A program made the translations under genes and the position numbers. This document shows positions 1 to 6,330 of a stretch of 23,317 nucleotides of DNA, piece by piece; within the stretch, counting starts at the first letter, position 1; the number at the start of each line of letters is the position of its first letter. This DNA comes from a virus. The notes beneath the pieces were generated by a model. That model searched no databases. It was not told the DNA's origin and saw nothing but the letters and a program-made list of their open reading frames with translations. Where the stretch lies: positions 1 to 23,317 of IMG/VR virus record IMGVR_UViG_3300038363_000014. The stretch is one strand, 5' to 3'.

Positions 1-2
1 TC

Positions 3-1136
3 CCAGATAAGAAACTACCATTCGTATTAGTTCAGTATTTACCTAAGCGTAATAGCGTATATGGTGAACCTGATGGTGTATTGATTGAAGACAATCAGAA
101 GATCGTAGGTGCTGTCACTAGAGGTATGATAGATATTATCGGTAGATCAGCTAATGGTCAGGTAGGCTCTAGGAAGGATGCCTTAGATACCGTTAATGCT
201 AGGAAGTTTAAGAATGGTGAAGACTACACTTTCAATAGTAATGTAGATCCTCGTCAGGCTTTCCATATGGGTACATACCCTGAGATACCTAATAGTGCAA
301 TGAATATGCTCAGTCTTCAGAATAACGAAGCAGAGAGTCTTACAGGGGTGAAAGCATTTAGTAGTGGTATTAGTGGGGCAGCTCTCGGAGACACTGCTAC
401 GGGCATTAGGAGCGCCTTAGATGCCACTTCTAAGAGAGAGCTTGGTATACTCCGTAGACTAGCTAACGGTATTACTCAGGTAGGTAGAAAGATTATATCT
501 ATGAATGCTGAGTTCTTAGATGACCAAGAGATTATCCGCATTACTAATGATGAGATGGTAGAGATCAATAGAGATGATCTAGGTGGTGATTATGATATTA
601 AGTTATCTATATCTACCCCAGAAGAAGATAACCAGAGAGCAGAACAGTTAGCATTCATGTTACAGACTATGGGTAACAGCATGCCTCAGGATATGTCTCA
701 AATGATTCTAGCTGATATAGCTAAGTTACGGAATATGCCTACTCTCGCACATAAGATTGAGAACTTCCAACCTCAGCCTGATCCTATGCAGCAGCAGAAG
801 GTACAGCTAGAGATGCAGTTACTACAAGCACAGATAGCTAATGAGACTGCTAAGGCACAAGAGAATCAAGTTGATGTTGGACTTAAACAAGCTAAGACTG
901 TCACTGAGGAAGCTAAGGCAAGAGCAATGCACAGTGGAGCTGACCTACAAGACTTGGACTTTGTAAGTAAGGAATCCGGTGTAGATGACGTTAACCAAGA
1001 AGAGAGAATGAAGCTAGGTCACCAACAAGCTATGGAACAGAAGGAGTTCGATAGAAGGAAGGACTTGGATTCTAAGACATTTGATGCTATGCTTAACAAA
1101 GAATCAGAGGTACCTCAACAGTACCCAGGTTTATAA
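3..1136 (+). CDS. Portal protein, C-terminal part (N4 gp59-like); 5' end outside window
   Basis: The portal is the dodecameric ring at the capsid vertex through which DNA is packaged and ejected. The frame is open from base 3, so the gene begins upstream; 377 codons are visible before TAA at 1134-1136. The visible part starts with LPFVLVQYLPKR and includes a helical segment around RSALDATSKRELGILRRLAN, both typical of podovirus portals of the N4 type. The last 120 or so residues form a Gln/Ala/Glu-rich helical tail ending with DLDFVSKESG and KTFDAMLNKES, as in the portal barrel and crown of this class. It sits directly upstream of the small head gene, scaffold-like gene and capsid gene, the order found in N4. 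The family call comes from recognised segments and context, not from a database search. The TTG at 81 is an internal Leu codon and not the start. Confidence 0.85.
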   Translation, partial: PDKKLPFVLVQYLPKRNSVYGEPDGVLIEDNQKIVGAVTRGMIDIIGRSANGQVGSRKDALDTVNARKFKNGEDYTFNSNVDPRQAFHMGTYPEIPNSAMNMLSLQNNEAESLTGVKAFSSGISGAALGDTATGIRSALDATSKRELGILRRLANGITQVGRKIISMNAEFLDDQEIIRITNDEMVEINRDDLGGDYDIKLSISTPEEDNQRAEQLAFMLQTMGNSMPQDMSQMILADIAKLRNMPTLAHKIENFQPQPDPMQQQKVQLEMQLLQAQIANETAKAQENQVDVGLKQAKTVTEEAKARAMHSGADLQDLDFVSKESGVDDVNQEERMKLGHQQAMEQKEFDRRKDLDSKTFDAMLNKESEVPQQYPGL

Positions 1137-1137
1137 T

Positions 1138-1174
1138 TTAACTAACTTTTTAACTAACCACATAAGGATTTACC
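1138..1174 (+). promoter_or_regulatory. Leader of the 113-aa gene: tandem TTAACTAAC and ribosome-binding site
   Basis: The 38-base gap after the portal gene holds two copies of TTAACTAAC (1138-1146 and 1150-1158, 12-base period). CACATAAGGA follows at 1159-1168, and six bases later the ATG at 1175. AAGGA is the Shine-Dalgarno sequence and fixes the start. A very similar arrangement precedes the gene at 3942. I see no convincing -35/-10 promoter pair here. Confidence 0.5.
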
Positions 1175-1516
1175 ATGACTAGACAGGATCAAGCTATACA
1201 AGAAATAGAAGTAGGGATTGAAGAAGCTAAAGAAATTATAGCTTTGAGGGACAGCCTAGATAAGTTAAGGAGCAATCCAGACTTTAAGAAAGTAATCAAT
1301 AAAGCTTACTTTCAGGACGAAGCAGTCAGACTAGTTATGGCTAAAAGTTCTCCTATGGAAGAAGCACAGCTTGCAAACATAGATAAAATGATGTACGGTA
1401 TAGGTAGTTTAGCTCAGTTCTTAGATACTATACTACGTAATGGGGATGCAATGGAGCAGTCAGTTAAGGAAAGTGAACAAGCTAGAGAAGAGATACTTAG
1501 AGAGGGACTTGATTAA
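1175..1516 (+). CDS. Small helical head protein downstream of portal (N4 gp58-like by position)
   Basis: This gene encodes 113 residues of unknown biochemical role. The sequence is almost entirely alpha-helical in character and charged. Its central segment, NPDFKKVINKAYFQDEAVRL, resembles a small protein often found next to portals in podoviruses, so a role in the head or connector is likely. The start ATG at 1175 has a good AAGGA six bases upstream. The stop TAA (1514-1516) shares its last A with the ATG of the next gene (TAATG), which suggests translational coupling to the scaffold-like protein. There is no signal peptide and no membrane segment. The N4 gp58 equivalence rests on position and size only. 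Confidence 0.6.
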   Translation: MTRQDQAIQEIEVGIEEAKEIIALRDSLDKLRSNPDFKKVINKAYFQDEAVRLVMAKSSPMEEAQLANIDKMMYGIGSLAQFLDTILRNGDAMEQSVKESEQAREEILREGLD

Positions 1517-2676
1517 TGAATACTATAAATGATAGCAGTTTAGGGATGACAGATGAAGAGTTCCTAAAACAAGACCCTAGTACCTTTGAAACAGATGATA
1601 TAGATACTGCTGGAGATACAGAAGCAGTATTAGAAGAGAATACAGATACTGAGGCAGAGCATACTGCTGATGTGGAAGTAGAGGATGAGAATCCTCAAGA
1701 TGTAGAAGCCCAAGAGCAACTTGATCCATCAAGTGAAGATGACGAAGTAAGCCAACCAGAAGGGGATACCCAGACGGAGCATGAAACTGAATCTAAAGTT
1801 AATGAGGAAGAGTCTCTTGATACAGAAGCCGAAACTAGTGACACAAATGGGGATACTCAGGAAACACAAGAGGTAGACTTCCAAGGAGCGTATAAGAGGA
1901 TCTTTGCACCGTTTAAAGCCAATGGTAAAGAGATGCAGGTAGACAATGTCGAGGACGTTGTTAAGCTTATGCAGATGGGTGCTAATTACAATAAGAAGAT
2001 GTCGGCTATTAAGCCGCAGCTAAAGATTGTGAAGATGCTAGAGAATAACGGTTTACTTCATGAAGGTAAACTTAATAATCTCATTGACCTATCTAAGAAA
2101 GACCCTGCAGCTGTAGCCAAGCTTATTAAAGATAGTGGTATAGATCCTTTAGATATTGATACTGATAAGGATGTTGATTACAACCCAACCGAGTATAGTG
2201 TATCAGATAAAGAGTATGAGCTAGACCAAGCCCTGAATGATATTAGGGATAGTAGCACTTTTAATAAAACACTAGACGTTATGAGTCAACAGTGGGACAC
2301 TAAGAGTAAAACTATTATTTCAGATAGTCCTGCGATAATTGGTATTATTGACCAGCATATGCAGAATGGTGTATATGAACAAGTCAGTAGTCTTGTTGAA
2401 AGAGAGAAAGCATTAGGCCACCTTGATGGGGTGGCTGATGTGGAAGCTTATAGACAAGCAGCAGAGTACTTAGCATCTACCGGTGTACTAGTTGGGGGGA
2501 CACAAACACAACAACCAGCTACCAGTGTATCAGAGACTAAAGCAAAACCGGATACAGCAGAGCTAAATAAGAAACGTAAAGCTGCTGCATCCAGCAAGTC
2601 TAAGCAGGCTGCTTCTAAACCTAAGGAAGACTTCCTAGGGTTGTCAGATGAAGAGTTTATGAAGCAGTACGCTTAG
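1516..2676 (+). CDS. Scaffold-like capsid assembly protein (N4 gp57-like by position)
   Basis: The gene encodes 386 residues and lies immediately upstream of the capsid gene, where assembly scaffolds usually sit. Residues 12-120 are extremely acidic and low in complexity (Glu, Asp, Thr), as expected of a disordered region. Residues 125-320 look more ordered and helical, beginning near FQGAYKRIFAPFKANGKEM. Residues 340-370 are Lys/Ala/Ser-rich and basic. Nearly the same 11-residue motif occurs at both ends: LGMTDEEFLKQ at residues 9-19 and LGLSDEEFMKQ at residues 374-384. Phage scaffolds often bind capsid protein through a short terminal helix, so these may be two capsid-binding motifs (inference). 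The start ATG overlaps the preceding stop. Scaffold function is inferred from position, acidity and disorder; no catalytic motif is seen. Confidence 0.65.
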   Translation: MNTINDSSLGMTDEEFLKQDPSTFETDDIDTAGDTEAVLEENTDTEAEHTADVEVEDENPQDVEAQEQLDPSSEDDEVSQPEGDTQTEHETESKVNEEESLDTEAETSDTNGDTQETQEVDFQGAYKRIFAPFKANGKEMQVDNVEDVVKLMQMGANYNKKMSAIKPQLKIVKMLENNGLLHEGKLNNLIDLSKKDPAAVAKLIKDSGIDPLDIDTDKDVDYNPTEYSVSDKEYELDQALNDIRDSSTFNKTLDVMSQQWDTKSKTIISDSPAIIGIIDQHMQNGVYEQVSSLVEREKALGHLDGVADVEAYRQAAEYLASTGVLVGGTQTQQPATSVSETKAKPDTAELNKKRKAAASSKSKQAASKPKEDFLGLSDEEFMKQYA

Positions 2677-2711
2677 ATTAATTTAACTTTAATTTATAAG
2701 GATATATTATT
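2677..2711 (+). promoter_or_regulatory. AT-rich leader and ribosome-binding site of the capsid gene
   Basis: The 35 bases between the scaffold-like and capsid genes are almost all A and T. They include AAGGAT at 2698-2703, eight bases before the ATG at 2712. Such an unstructured leader fits very high expression of the capsid protein. I do not see a reliable -35 element, so no promoter is claimed. Confidence 0.45.
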
Positions 2712-3842
2712 ATGGCTACAAATTACAATGACCCACTAGGTGGGACAGCTTCAACTATCGGGTCTCAGGCACGTACTGATTACTACCACAAGAAAGCACT
2801 TATCGCTGTACGTGATAAGCAGTACTTTATGCCTTTGGCTAATGTACGTGCTATGCCTAAGCATATGGGCAAGAAGATTAAGCAAGATGTCTACATCCCA
2901 TTGCTTGATGACCGTAACGTAAATGACCAAGGTTTGAGTGCTGCAGGTGCAGTAATCGCAGACGGTAACCTATATGGCTCTAGTAAGGATACTGGAGTTA
3001 TCGGTACTAAGATCCCTACTCTTACTGAGAATGGTGGACGAGTTAACCGTGTAGGTTTCACACGTCTACAGATTGAGGGTGATATCCACAAACGTGGTTT
3101 CTTCACTGAGTATACTCAAGAGTCTTTAGACTTTGATAGTGATGCAGAGCTTCTATCCCATATTACTGAGGAAGCTTTAGTAGGTGCTAATGAGCTTACT
3201 GAGGCAGAGCTTCAGTCGGACCTTATTACTACTGCTTCTGCAGATGGTACTGTTTACTACATCGGTGGTACAGCTAAGGATGAGGTTACTGGTGTAGTTA
3301 CTTATACTGATCTTATGAACTTGTCTATTGCATTAGATAATAACAAGACTCCTAAGCAGACTAAAGTAATTGCAGGTTCACGTATGATTGATACTAAAAC
3401 TATCAATGGTGGGCGAGTAATGTACATTGGTTCTGAGATGATTCCTGCTATCCGTGCTATGACTGATTTGCATAGTAACCCAGCATTTGTTTCAGTAGAG
3501 AAATATGCTAATGCAGGTAACATCCTAAACGGTGAGATTGGTTCAGTAGATCAGTTCCGTCTAGTAGTCGTTCCTGAGATGCAATCATCTGTAGGTGCTG
3601 GTGCTGCTGGAGTAGATATCTACCCAATGCTTGTTGTTGGTGATGGTTCATTTACTACTATCGGTTTCCAGACTGACGGTAAGACTGTGAAGTTCACTAT
3701 TAACCACAAGAAACCTGGGAAAGAGATTGCAGATCGTACTGACCCTTATGGTGAGACTGGCTTCTATTCTATCAAGTACTACTATGGCTTCATGGCTCTA
3801 CGCCCTGAACGTCTTGGTATTGTTTGGACAGAAGACGCATAG
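2712..3842 (+). CDS. Major capsid protein (N4 gp56-like)
   Basis: This 376-residue protein is called as the HK97-fold major head protein that forms the icosahedral shell. N4 gp56 is about 400 residues, so the length fits. Visible features include an early segment with [20 protein letters not shown], a glycine-rich stretch ([20 protein letters not shown]), then a long helical region with [19 protein letters not shown]. It ends with [18 protein letters not shown], a C-terminal pattern seen in N4-type capsid proteins. The start ATG at 2712 follows an AAGGAT. The codons appear more regular than in neighbouring genes, as expected for a highly expressed gene. It lies between the scaffold-like gene and a hairpin that could end or stabilise its transcript. 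Confidence 0.85.
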   Translation: MATNYNDPLGGTASTIGSQARTDYYHKKALIAVRDKQYFMPLANVRAMPKHMGKKIKQDVYIPLLDDRNVNDQGLSAAGAVIADGNLYGSSKDTGVIGTKIPTLTENGGRVNRVGFTRLQIEGDIHKRGFFTEYTQESLDFDSDAELLSHITEEALVGANELTEAELQSDLITTASADGTVYYIGGTAKDEVTGVVTYTDLMNLSIALDNNKTPKQTKVIAGSRMIDTKTINGGRVMYIGSEMIPAIRAMTDLHSNPAFVSVEKYANAGNILNGEIGSVDQFRLVVVPEMQSSVGAGAAGVDIYPMLVVGDGSFTTIGFQTDGKTVKFTINHKKPGKEIADRTDPYGETGFYSIKYYYGFMALRPERLGIVWTEDA

Positions 3843-3858
3843 GTAGAAGTGTAATAGT

Positions 3859-3890
3859 GTAGCCCTCTAGTTTGTATTGTAGAGGGCTAC
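3859..3890 (+). terminator. 11-bp hairpin downstream of the capsid gene (possible terminator or mRNA-stabilising element)
   Basis: GTAGCCCTCTA (3859-3869) and TAGAGGGCTAC (3880-3890) are perfect inverted repeats around a 10-base loop. The hairpin begins 17 bases after the capsid stop. No run of T follows it, so a standard factor-independent terminator is doubtful. Partial termination, a processing site or a 3' stabiliser of the capsid mRNA are alternatives. Confidence 0.5.
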
Positions 3891-3892
3891 CA

Positions 3893-3911
3893 TATGAAAA
3901 CTTCTTTCATA
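3893..3911 (+). other. Second small hairpin in the capsid/179-aa intergenic region
   Basis: TATGAAA (3893-3899) and TTTCATA (3905-3911) are perfect 7-base inverted repeats with a 5-base loop. This AT-rich hairpin starts two bases after the stronger hairpin at 3859-3890. The two could act together, but the weaker one may be chance in AT-rich DNA. Confidence 0.3.
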
Positions 3912-3913
3912 GA

Positions 3914-3941
3914 TAACTAACTAAACACATAAGGACACAAC
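3914..3941 (+). promoter_or_regulatory. Leader of the 179-aa gene, a second copy of the TAACTAAC / CACATAAGGA cassette
   Basis: TAACTAAC (3914-3921) is followed by CACATAAGGA (3926-3935), and the ATG at 3942 comes six bases later. The same 10-mer with the same six-base spacing precedes the gene at 1175. AAGGA is the Shine-Dalgarno sequence. The shared upstream part is not needed for ribosome binding, so the leader may be a duplicated or conserved translation-start module. Confidence 0.5.
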
Positions 3942-4481
3942 ATGGATATTGACAATATGGATATTGAGGATGTAAAAGCAGAACTAGAAGTAGCTGGTGT
4001 TAAACTCCACCATAAGACAGGTGAAGCCAAATACCGTCAAGTGCTCTCAGAGGTCGTAGCAGGGACTTATAACAATAAGCCTGATAATACTCCTCCTGTA
4101 GCCGTAAGCAGCCCGACAGAGCTTACAGTAGAGCAGAAAGCTATGAAGCTATCACGTATTGTAGTATCTCCAAATGATCCACTGCAATCTACGTATACAG
4201 GCCTAATCTTTACAGTCAGTAGCTCTATCATTAATAGAGGTAAAGCTATTAAGAAGTTTGTACCATTCAATAATGATGAAGGGTGGCATGTACCTAATAT
4301 CTTAGTTAAGCAAATTCAGAATGCTGAGATGCAGAAGTTTAAAACTATTAAAGCAGCGAACGGTGAGAAGCAACTAGTACCGTATATCACTAAAAAATAT
4401 AATGTACAAACTCTTCCTGACCTAACTCAACCAGAGCTAGATAAACTAGCAGACCAACAAAAAGCTAGAGGAGATACCTAA
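3942..4481 (+). CDS. Small structural/head-completion protein (N4 gp55-like by position)
   Basis: The gene encodes 179 residues. Residues 5-40 (around IEDVKAELEVAGVKLHHKTG) resemble a short helix-extended-loop-helix or SAP/LEM-like module, which in other phage proteins binds DNA or proteins. Residues 60-80 are Pro/Thr-rich and look like a linker. The second half contains MKLSRIVVSPNDP and KKFVPFNNDEGWHVPNILV, a beta-rich segment that recurs in small phage structural proteins, followed by a helical tail. The gene lies after the capsid gene and its stop touches the next start, which points to a head-tail joining or head-completion role. Function is not established from the sequence. The N4 gp55 match is by position. 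Confidence 0.55.
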   Translation: MDIDNMDIEDVKAELEVAGVKLHHKTGEAKYRQVLSEVVAGTYNNKPDNTPPVAVSSPTELTVEQKAMKLSRIVVSPNDPLQSTYTGLIFTVSSSIINRGKAIKKFVPFNNDEGWHVPNILVKQIQNAEMQKFKTIKAANGEKQLVPYITKKYNVQTLPDLTQPELDKLADQQKARGDT

Positions 4482-6317
4482 ATGGCGATAACTATAGCAG
4501 ATCTTACAAGTAACGTAGCTACAGTAGACGGTGTAGTTACTGGTGATGGCGTATTTGATGAACTAATGGAAGCAGTCAATTCACAGCTAGAAAACCAGTA
4601 CGCTTTAGGTAGAATAACTGGTGGAGATTTTGCAACTGTTTATTTAGGAGCAATGCAAAGTGCCTTACAATCTTCAGTTAGTTATACACTTGATCAAGAA
4701 AAAACAAATGCTGATGTAGTATTAATAGGTAAACAAGGTTTAAAAATAGATGCAGATAAATTATTAGTTGATGCTCAAGAATTACTAACAGATGCACAAA
4801 AATTAAAAGTAGATGCAGATATAGTTTTAAGTGGTAAACAAGGTGCAAAAGTTGATGCTGATAAATTACTAGTAGATGCTAATGAATTATTAACTGATGC
4901 GCAGAAATTAAAAGTTGATAGTGATGTAGCATTAAATACTAAACAAGGGGCTTTACTTGATGCTCAAGAATTAAAAGTTGATGCAGATGTAGTATTAGTA
5001 GGTAAACAGGGCTTAAAAGTTGATGCAGATAAATTATTAACTGATAAACAGGTAGTTAAACTAACAGCAGATGTTGCATTAGGTGTTAAACAAGGTACAT
5101 TAACTGATAATCAAGCAGCAACAGAACTAAAGAAAGCTCTTGATATTGTTAATACAACTACTAATAGAAGTGCGTCACAAGCTACATCAGAAAATACAGC
5201 AATAAAACAAAGATTATTACTTGTTAATCAAACTGCGACTGAACTTAAACAAGCTTTAGACATAGTTGCTGCTACTTCACTTAAAGATAAGCAAGCATTG
5301 ACTGAAGTCAAACAAGCACTAGATATAGTAGGTGCCACTACACTCAAAGGTAAACAAGGTTCATTAACTGATAACCAAGCAGCATCAGAGTTGAAAAAAG
5401 CTCTTGATATTGTATCAACTACAAGTGTTCGTGATACACAATCTACTAAAGATGGTTTACTTAAGACTGCTCAAACTTCAGTGGCAACTAATCAAGCCGC
5501 TACTGAACTTAAACAAGCACTAGATATAGTAAGTGCTACTTCACTCAAAGGTAAACAAGGAAGTTTAGTAGATAATCAATCTGCTACTGAACTTAAAAAA
5601 GCTTTAGATTTAATTGGAGCTACTTCACTTAAAGGATCACAGAAAGAATTAGCAGACAAACAAGCATTAACCGAAGTTAAACAGACATTAGATGTAATAG
5701 GTGCTACTGCACTCAAAACTAAACAAGGAAGTTTAATTGATAATCAAGCAGCAACTGAACTTAAAGTAGCATTAACTGAAGTTAAAAAAGCACTAGATGT
5801 AGTTGCTTCTAGTTCACTTAAAGATAAACAAGCATTAACTGAAGTTAAGAAAGCTTTAGATTTGGTTTCTAGTCAAGAAGTTCGTGATGCACAATCTGGT
5901 GCTGATATTACATTGAAAGGTAAACAAGGAGGATTAGTTGATAATCAATCAGCAACTCAAGTTAAACAAGCTTTAGATTTAATTGGTGCTACTGCACTTA
6001 AAAATGCTCAAGAAGAAAAAACAGATGCTGAAAAAGCTTTATTAGGACAGAAAGAAATTACTGAGTATGCACAAACACAAAAAAGTACTAAAGCTGCTCC
6101 TGATGCTGGTAGTATTATGGGTAAACAAGCTACCTTATATGGTGAACAATCTAAAGGGTTTAAATGGAACGCTGACCAGAAGTATTTAGATACTCTCCTT
6201 AAAGCTTGGCAGATGAATGTTAATACTGCTGGTATCCCTAGTACAGGTGTGGATGCACTAAACGCTACAGGTACACCAAATATCAATACAATTATCTCAG
6301 ACTCTAAACCTACATAA
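4482..6317 (+). CDS. Heptad-repeat virion protein (N4 gp54-like ends with an expanded coiled-coil middle)
   Basis: This 611-residue protein has three parts. Residues 1-76 (with GDGVFDELMEAVNSQLE and GGDFATVYLGAMQSALQ) and residues 526-611 (with GFKWNADQKYLDTLLKAWQ) resemble the conserved ends of N4 gp54-type structural proteins. Residues 77-525 are about 64 successive seven-residue units built on variants of LKVDADK, LLTDAQK, GKQGSLT, DNQAATE and LKKALDI. These predict a long rod-like coiled coil. The start at 4482 directly follows the previous stop, with AGGAG at 4469-4473 as its binding site. The repeat DNA is visibly more AT-rich than the ends, about 28-30% GC in two lines I counted against 37-42% in two flanking lines. 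The likely role is a head-neck or tail component; the exact location in the virion is unknown. Confidence 0.65.
   Translation: MAITIADLTSNVATVDGVVTGDGVFDELMEAVNSQLENQYALGRITGGDFATVYLGAMQSALQSSVSYTLDQEKTNADVVLIGKQGLKIDADKLLVDAQELLTDAQKLKVDADIVLSGKQGAKVDADKLLVDANELLTDAQKLKVDSDVALNTKQGALLDAQELKVDADVVLVGKQGLKVDADKLLTDKQVVKLTADVALGVKQGTLTDNQAATELKKALDIVNTTTNRSASQATSENTAIKQRLLLVNQTATELKQALDIVAATSLKDKQALTEVKQALDIVGATTLKGKQGSLTDNQAASELKKALDIVSTTSVRDTQSTKDGLLKTAQTSVATNQAATELKQALDIVSATSLKGKQGSLVDNQSATELKKALDLIGATSLKGSQKELADKQALTEVKQTLDVIGATALKTKQGSLIDNQAATELKVALTEVKKALDVVASSSLKDKQALTEVKKALDLVSSQEVRDAQSGADITLKGKQGGLVDNQSATQVKQALDLIGATALKNAQEEKTDAEKALLGQKEITEYAQTQKSTKAAPDAGSIMGKQATLYGEQSKGFKWNADQKYLDTLLKAWQMNVNTAGIPSTGVDALNATGTPNINTIISDSKPT
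4710..6056 (+). repeat. Degenerate 21-base (7-codon) repeat array encoding coiled-coil heptads
   Basis: About 64 heptads run through codons 77-525 of the 611-aa protein. Two families are visible. The first part uses DADKLLV/DAQELLT/GKQGLKV units. The second part uses larger modules of 21, 28, 35 or 39 residues built from GATSLKG, KQGSLTD, NQAATEL and KKALDIV. The two 39-residue modules both contain VRDxQS and equal four heptads plus eleven residues, the usual length of a coiled-coil stutter. Such arrays can change length by recombination or slippage. Confidence 0.8.
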
Positions 6318-6330
6318 GGGGTAATCTGCT

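Noticed and set aside
81-1136. TTG at 81 as the start of a 351-aa gene
   Set aside because: The frame is open upstream to base 3 and the upstream residues (LPFVLVQYLPKR) belong to the portal, so the gene is truncated by the window edge.
2677-2711. Possible sigma-70 -10 box (TATAAG-like) upstream of the capsid gene
   Set aside because: No matching -35 element at proper spacing, and AT-rich DNA gives many such hits.
2740-2922. Short + strand frame inside the capsid gene
   Set aside because: It lies wholly within the capsid reading frame in another phase, has no own binding site, and its product resembles nothing known.
3895-3921. Eight-codon frame (MKTSFIDN) in the capsid/179-aa gap, as a possible leader peptide
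   Set aside because: It is too short, overlaps the second hairpin, and its only binding-site candidate is buried in the stem of the first hairpin.
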